Under the pieces are notes generated by a model, which did not search any database, was not told the DNA's origin, and worked only from the letters and a program-made list of their open reading frames with translations. Source: Aldrovandia affinis (Eukaryota > Chordata > Actinopteri > Notacanthiformes > Halosauridae). From it: DNA of 64,000 nt. The position numbers were made by a program, and so were the translations under genes. Each line of letters begins with the position of its first letter. Within the stretch, counting starts at the first letter, position 1. The stretch covers positions 5,536,674 to 5,600,673 of the forward strand of contig JAINUG010000026.1 in assembly GCA_029706075.1 (NCBI GenBank), written 5' to 3'. Positions 60,611 through 64,000 of the stretch are shown piece by piece.

Positions 60611-60638
60611 CTTTCAACCAAAACACTGGACAGAAGAC
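60611..60638 (-). other. 5' UTR part of the start exon
   Basis: 28 bases between an acceptor-like TTTTGCAG (60639-60646) and the ATG. It implies at least one further noncoding exon upstream, which I cannot place. Confidence 0.6.
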
Positions 60639-60646
60639 CTGCAAAA

Positions 60647-61008
60647 CGAAGGGAAACAGAGATGGTCAGAACTGTCATTTTTTCAGCCCTAACCGGTTAG
60701 CTCACAAACCCAATTATAGTCCTGGGTTTATGAGGCAAAAAAAAGCAATCCTCAGAGGGGTGCCTGGATTGGACCAAGCGGTGGAGGAGCTCTCCATCAA
60801 CACAAAGCTGAAGGGTTGGAGAATGCTGCCCACTACAGCATTGCATTGTATTCTGTAATGTACTGTATCAAGACAGTTTCAGTGCAGGGGAAGGAGGCAT
60901 CTGACCATGTCTATGTGCTTGTGGATTTTTGTACTCTTTTAAAGGAGTGCGGCTTGCTGACTCGAATAAACACAAAGACACACATATAAAGATACATGTA
61001 TACACATA
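60647..61008. other. 5' flank or first intron, no gene seen
   Basis: No exon or promoter motif that I can support. It ends at the Tc1 element. Confidence 0.5.
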
Positions 61009-62573
61009 CAGTAGAACACACAGTAGTTTTTATTCATAACCTTGATAAAGATGAACAAAATAGATTGTATAAAATAAACTATATAAGTAATGAGGTATAT
61101 TTTATGCTCAAAAAATTCTGAAAAGTATATTCTTTAATAATAATGCATTAGCACAAAGCATAATCGAACTGTTCAGAAATTATCATTTTTTCCCAGAAAA
61201 ATCTAGAATCACAAATATTTACACCCCTGTTATCAGTACTTTGTGGTTCCTCCCTTGGCCATAACAGCAAGTAGTCACCTTCTGTAGTGTCGGACGAGGT
61301 TATGGAACTTCTTGGGGGTGGATCCTCAACCATTCCTCCATGCAGAATTGTTCTAGTTCCTTCAGATTCTTGAGTTGACATTTGTGGACTGCTTTTTTGA
61401 GTTCAAACCAGAAATGTTCAATTGGATTCAGGTCTGGAGACTGAGATGGCCACGTCAGGACATTGATCTTGTGCTCTGTCAACCATTTCTTAGTTTCTTT
61501 GGACGTATGTCTGGGATCGTTGTCTTGTTGGAAGGTCCATATGTGGCCAAGGTGTAGCTTCCTGGAAGAGGGAACAAAGTTTTTGGACAAAATGTTGGAG
61601 TTCATGGTTCCATCTATTTTAATAAGGGCCCCAGGGCCTGTGGATGCAAAACAACCCCAAAGCATTAAAGATCCACCACCATGTGTCACCATAGGCATGA
61701 GGTGCTTTTCAACATTACTTGCATTCTTTGGACGCCAAACATAACGCTGATGTGCATGTCCAAAAAGCTTGATTCAGCCACAAGACACGGTTCCAATTGT
61801 AGTTCAGTAGTTTGAGAAATTCAAGAAGCCTTTTTCAGTGAATTGTCTTAAAAAGAGGCTTCCTTCTTGCAACTCTGCCATAAAGGCCATTGTCATGTTG
61901 GCGTTGTCGAATGGTAGCTTTAGACACCTTGTAACCCCAAGATGCCAGGTTGTTTTGAAGATCTTGAACTGTGCCCCTTGGACTTCTTTTTGCCTCTCGA
62001 TCCATCCGTCTCACTACACGTGGGGGCAAGATAGACTGGCATCCTCTAACTGGCAGGTTAGGCACTGTTCCAGTGGCCTTAAACTTCCTAATAATTGACA
62101 CAACAGTGAAAAGCGGTATCTTTTTAGTTTTTTGTAGCCATCTCGTGATCTGTAGAGGTCAATAACCTTTTGTCTGGTGCTTTCAGTGAGTTCTTTGTCT
62201 TTCACCATGATGATGGCTGACCACATTATTTCAAACGTGTGTTCCCTCCTTTTTATATCCAAGGGAAACAGGAAACCACTGTAGGCCACTATATAGTTCC
62301 ATAACCTTCCAATGAACTTCAAATAAGTTCTATATTTATGAAGATTTGTTTTTGTTGGATTAAATTAAAAAGAATAGTTAGGGGTATGAATAATTTTGAT
62401 CCAGATGTTTTCTGGAAAAAAAATATTAATAAAACAAAATATGTTTTTCTGAACAATTGTATTAGTTATGTAGGTTTAATTGTGCATAAAATATACCTCA
62501 TTACATATAGTTTATTTTATACGATCTCTTTTGTTCATCTTTATCAAGGCTATAAATAAAAAGGAGCCTACTG
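61009..62573 (-). mobile_element. Tc1/mariner-type transposon, decayed
   Basis: 1,565 bp between CAGTAG and CTACTG ends, each bordered by TA. Inverted repeats of about 100 bases include CTTGATAAAGATGAACAAAA on both sides. The minus strand carries transposase pieces in several frames: MVKDKELTESTRQKVIDLYR at 62208, VSKATIRQRQHDNGLYGRVA near 61890, HGGGSLMLWGCFASTGPGAL near 61670, and the DDE region with QQDNDPRHTSKETKKWL and [20 protein letters not shown] near 61530-61400. Frameshifts, a gap near 61700-61835 and a stop near the C-terminus make it inactive. Confidence 0.93.
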
Positions 62574-62830
62574 TATATACGCTTGCATGTTCTCCCTGTG
62601 TCCGCATGGGTTTCCTCTGCTTACTCCAGTTTCCTCCCACAATCCAAAGGCAGACCTTGTTGACTGACTTTTCTGATGTGTGTACCCTCCCCTACATGTT
62701 CATGTGCGTGCATTTGACTTGATTGCCATTTCAGCTTGAGTGTCGTCCCACCGTGGCTCACTACCACCCCCTACAGGATACTGCGGGTACTATCCATGGA
62801 TAGATCAGTTATATGAACAGACACATTTGA
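62574..62830 (+). repeat. Widespread vertebrate repeat fragment
   Basis: Contains GTTCTCCCTGTGTCCGCATG, TTTCCTCCCACAATCCAAAG and a later GTGGCTCACTACC segment, wording seen in many vertebrate interspersed repeats. I cannot assign the family. Confidence 0.4.
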
Positions 62831-64000
62831 GGATGAGCAATGAAATTGCTGTGAGCTGCCTTTGCTTGGGATTGGGTGATAGCTATCCACCTATGTACTA
62901 TGTACTGAAAACAGTATTCAGCATTCACCCAATGTAATTTCTCTGGGTTTATTTTTTTACAGTTTTAGTTTTTTTTCATAATTTTTCCTTTCCTTAATTT
63001 TCCCTTTCCCACATTCATAACATTGTGTAAGAGTAGTCAGGGAACCAACAGCATGTTTATGGTTATATTTATCTCTGGCAAACTAGAAAAACCAAACCAC
63101 ACTGGCCGTGTCTGCAGAAATGTGTGATCTACTGTCGCCACAAAACGTCAATGACAATCTGCCAAGGCAGCAACGGCAGTCTCTCACTGGGTTTGAAGCA
63201 CATATCTTCCCTTGCCACATGAAAACCGAACGCTCACCAACAAATACCTCAGGCTCTGGGTTCAAAACAACAGCCTCACTCTCACTGGCAAAGTTCTCTC
63301 CAGAATGTTATAGTCAGTAGCAATTTCTCTCGTTTTTCTTTTTTTTGTGTTCTTCTCAACGCTGCTGTTGTTCTTTGATGAGTACATACAACAGTGGGGT
63401 GGTAGAAGCTGGGAATTGTGGGTGAACTTGGGACCGGCAGGGTTTCGGGTGGCATAATGCGAACCACCTGTGAAAACAGCCACTCCTTGAGGGCAATTAT
63501 GTACCTTTGGCAGGGCATGCCATTTTCCATCTCCTAACAGCTAGGTTCTTAATGGGAATTTGGACTGGAAAGTCTTCTTTAGTTGGACAATTATGTGGGG
63601 AGGGTTCCTATGTGGTCAACTTTTCCCATGTTTTGTTAGGAAAGTAAGTGTAGCTTACTGCACACAGTGGGCATCGCTCAACATTAGCCACATCATAAGA
63701 AGACAAGTGAAGTGCCTGATTAACTGCATATAATGGAGCAGTATGCCATGGTCATTGTTAGACCTGGCTAATTCTGTCTCCACTCTCAAGTAAAGCCCAT
63801 GGGTTAACTTGTTTCAGACAAAGAGGGCAGCTAAAGGAAGAGGAGCCTTTCCTGTTTACATCACAATAAACAGCTTCCCACTGAAACGACAACTGAAAAC
63901 CACTGAGCCAGAGCCCACTACAGTGATCCACTGAGAACTAACGAGGGGGGGATCGCCACAGTAACAAAGACTGAAAAATCTATGAGCTACAGTGACAGAG
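62831..64000. other. Upstream region, nothing recognised
   Basis: No convincing exon, RNA gene or named repeat on either strand. It could hold the noncoding first exon and promoter of col6a3. Confidence 0.4.

Larger units (their letters stand above)
54770..58577 (-). other. Large intron N10-N9 (3.8 kb)
   Basis: A GA-rich tract (54779-54812) next to the N9 acceptor, a SINE (55050-55430), a MITE (55511-55706) and SINE-like pieces at 56930-57120 and 58139-58220. The stretch 57124-58120 between those pieces is an unclassified insert-like sequence without an open frame of note. Confidence 0.55.

Noticed and set aside
61300-62208. Working Tc1 transposase gene
   Set aside because: Frames change several times and a segment is missing.

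Overview
The window is eukaryotic, most likely from a ray-finned (teleost) fish. It has short phase-matched exons with GT-AG introns, fish-type tRNA-derived SINEs, an L2-clade LINE tail, hAT and Tc1 relics and many microsatellites. Almost all of it is one minus-strand gene, transcribed from about 60.6 kb down to the left edge: the collagen VI alpha-3 chain, col6a3. The identification rests on a signal exon starting MRKHW, a first von Willebrand A (vWA) domain with the [16 protein letters not shown] motif, a spacer ending [17 protein letters not shown], a triple helix of about 338 residues with the [10 protein letters not shown] cysteine segment, and the C-terminal order C1, C2, FN3.

Layout in transcript order (right to left): 5' flank with a decayed Tc1 element (61.0-62.6 kb); signal-peptide exon (60.5 kb); vWA exons N10, N9, N8, N7 and N6 (59.2-47.2 kb); a greatly expanded block of N-type vWA exons (47.1-22.9 kb); the conserved N5, N4, N3, N2 and N1 (21.2-15.4 kb); about twenty Gly-X-Y exons (14.8-4.8 kb); a linker with a 12-bp microexon; then C1, C2, a short linker and an FN3 domain (3.6-0.5 kb). 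A 100-N scaffold gap at 250-349 is followed, at the left edge, by a second and cleaner copy of the start of C1.

The remarkable part is the block between N6 and N5. Human COL6A3 has ten N-terminal vWA domains; here I count 31 vWA exons or exon groups, about 26 of them readable. Ten of them (27.4-36.1 kb) are near-identical 600-bp exons spaced 898-905 bp apart, introns included. The vWA exons are phase 1-1, so adding, losing or skipping one keeps the frame. The block shows several stages: an exon made by crossover between two neighbours, a core segment homogenised between otherwise diverged exons, frameshifted copies, and two decayed exons, one now separated from the array by a transposon. If all readable exons are used, the N-terminal arm alone would exceed 5,000 residues.

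Sequence quality is uneven. The C1, C2 and FN3 exons at 0.4-3.6 kb carry many small indels compared with the duplicate at 1-129, so their breaks look like assembly or read error rather than gene decay. The same caution applies to the one- and two-base frameshifts in array copies R4 and R9.
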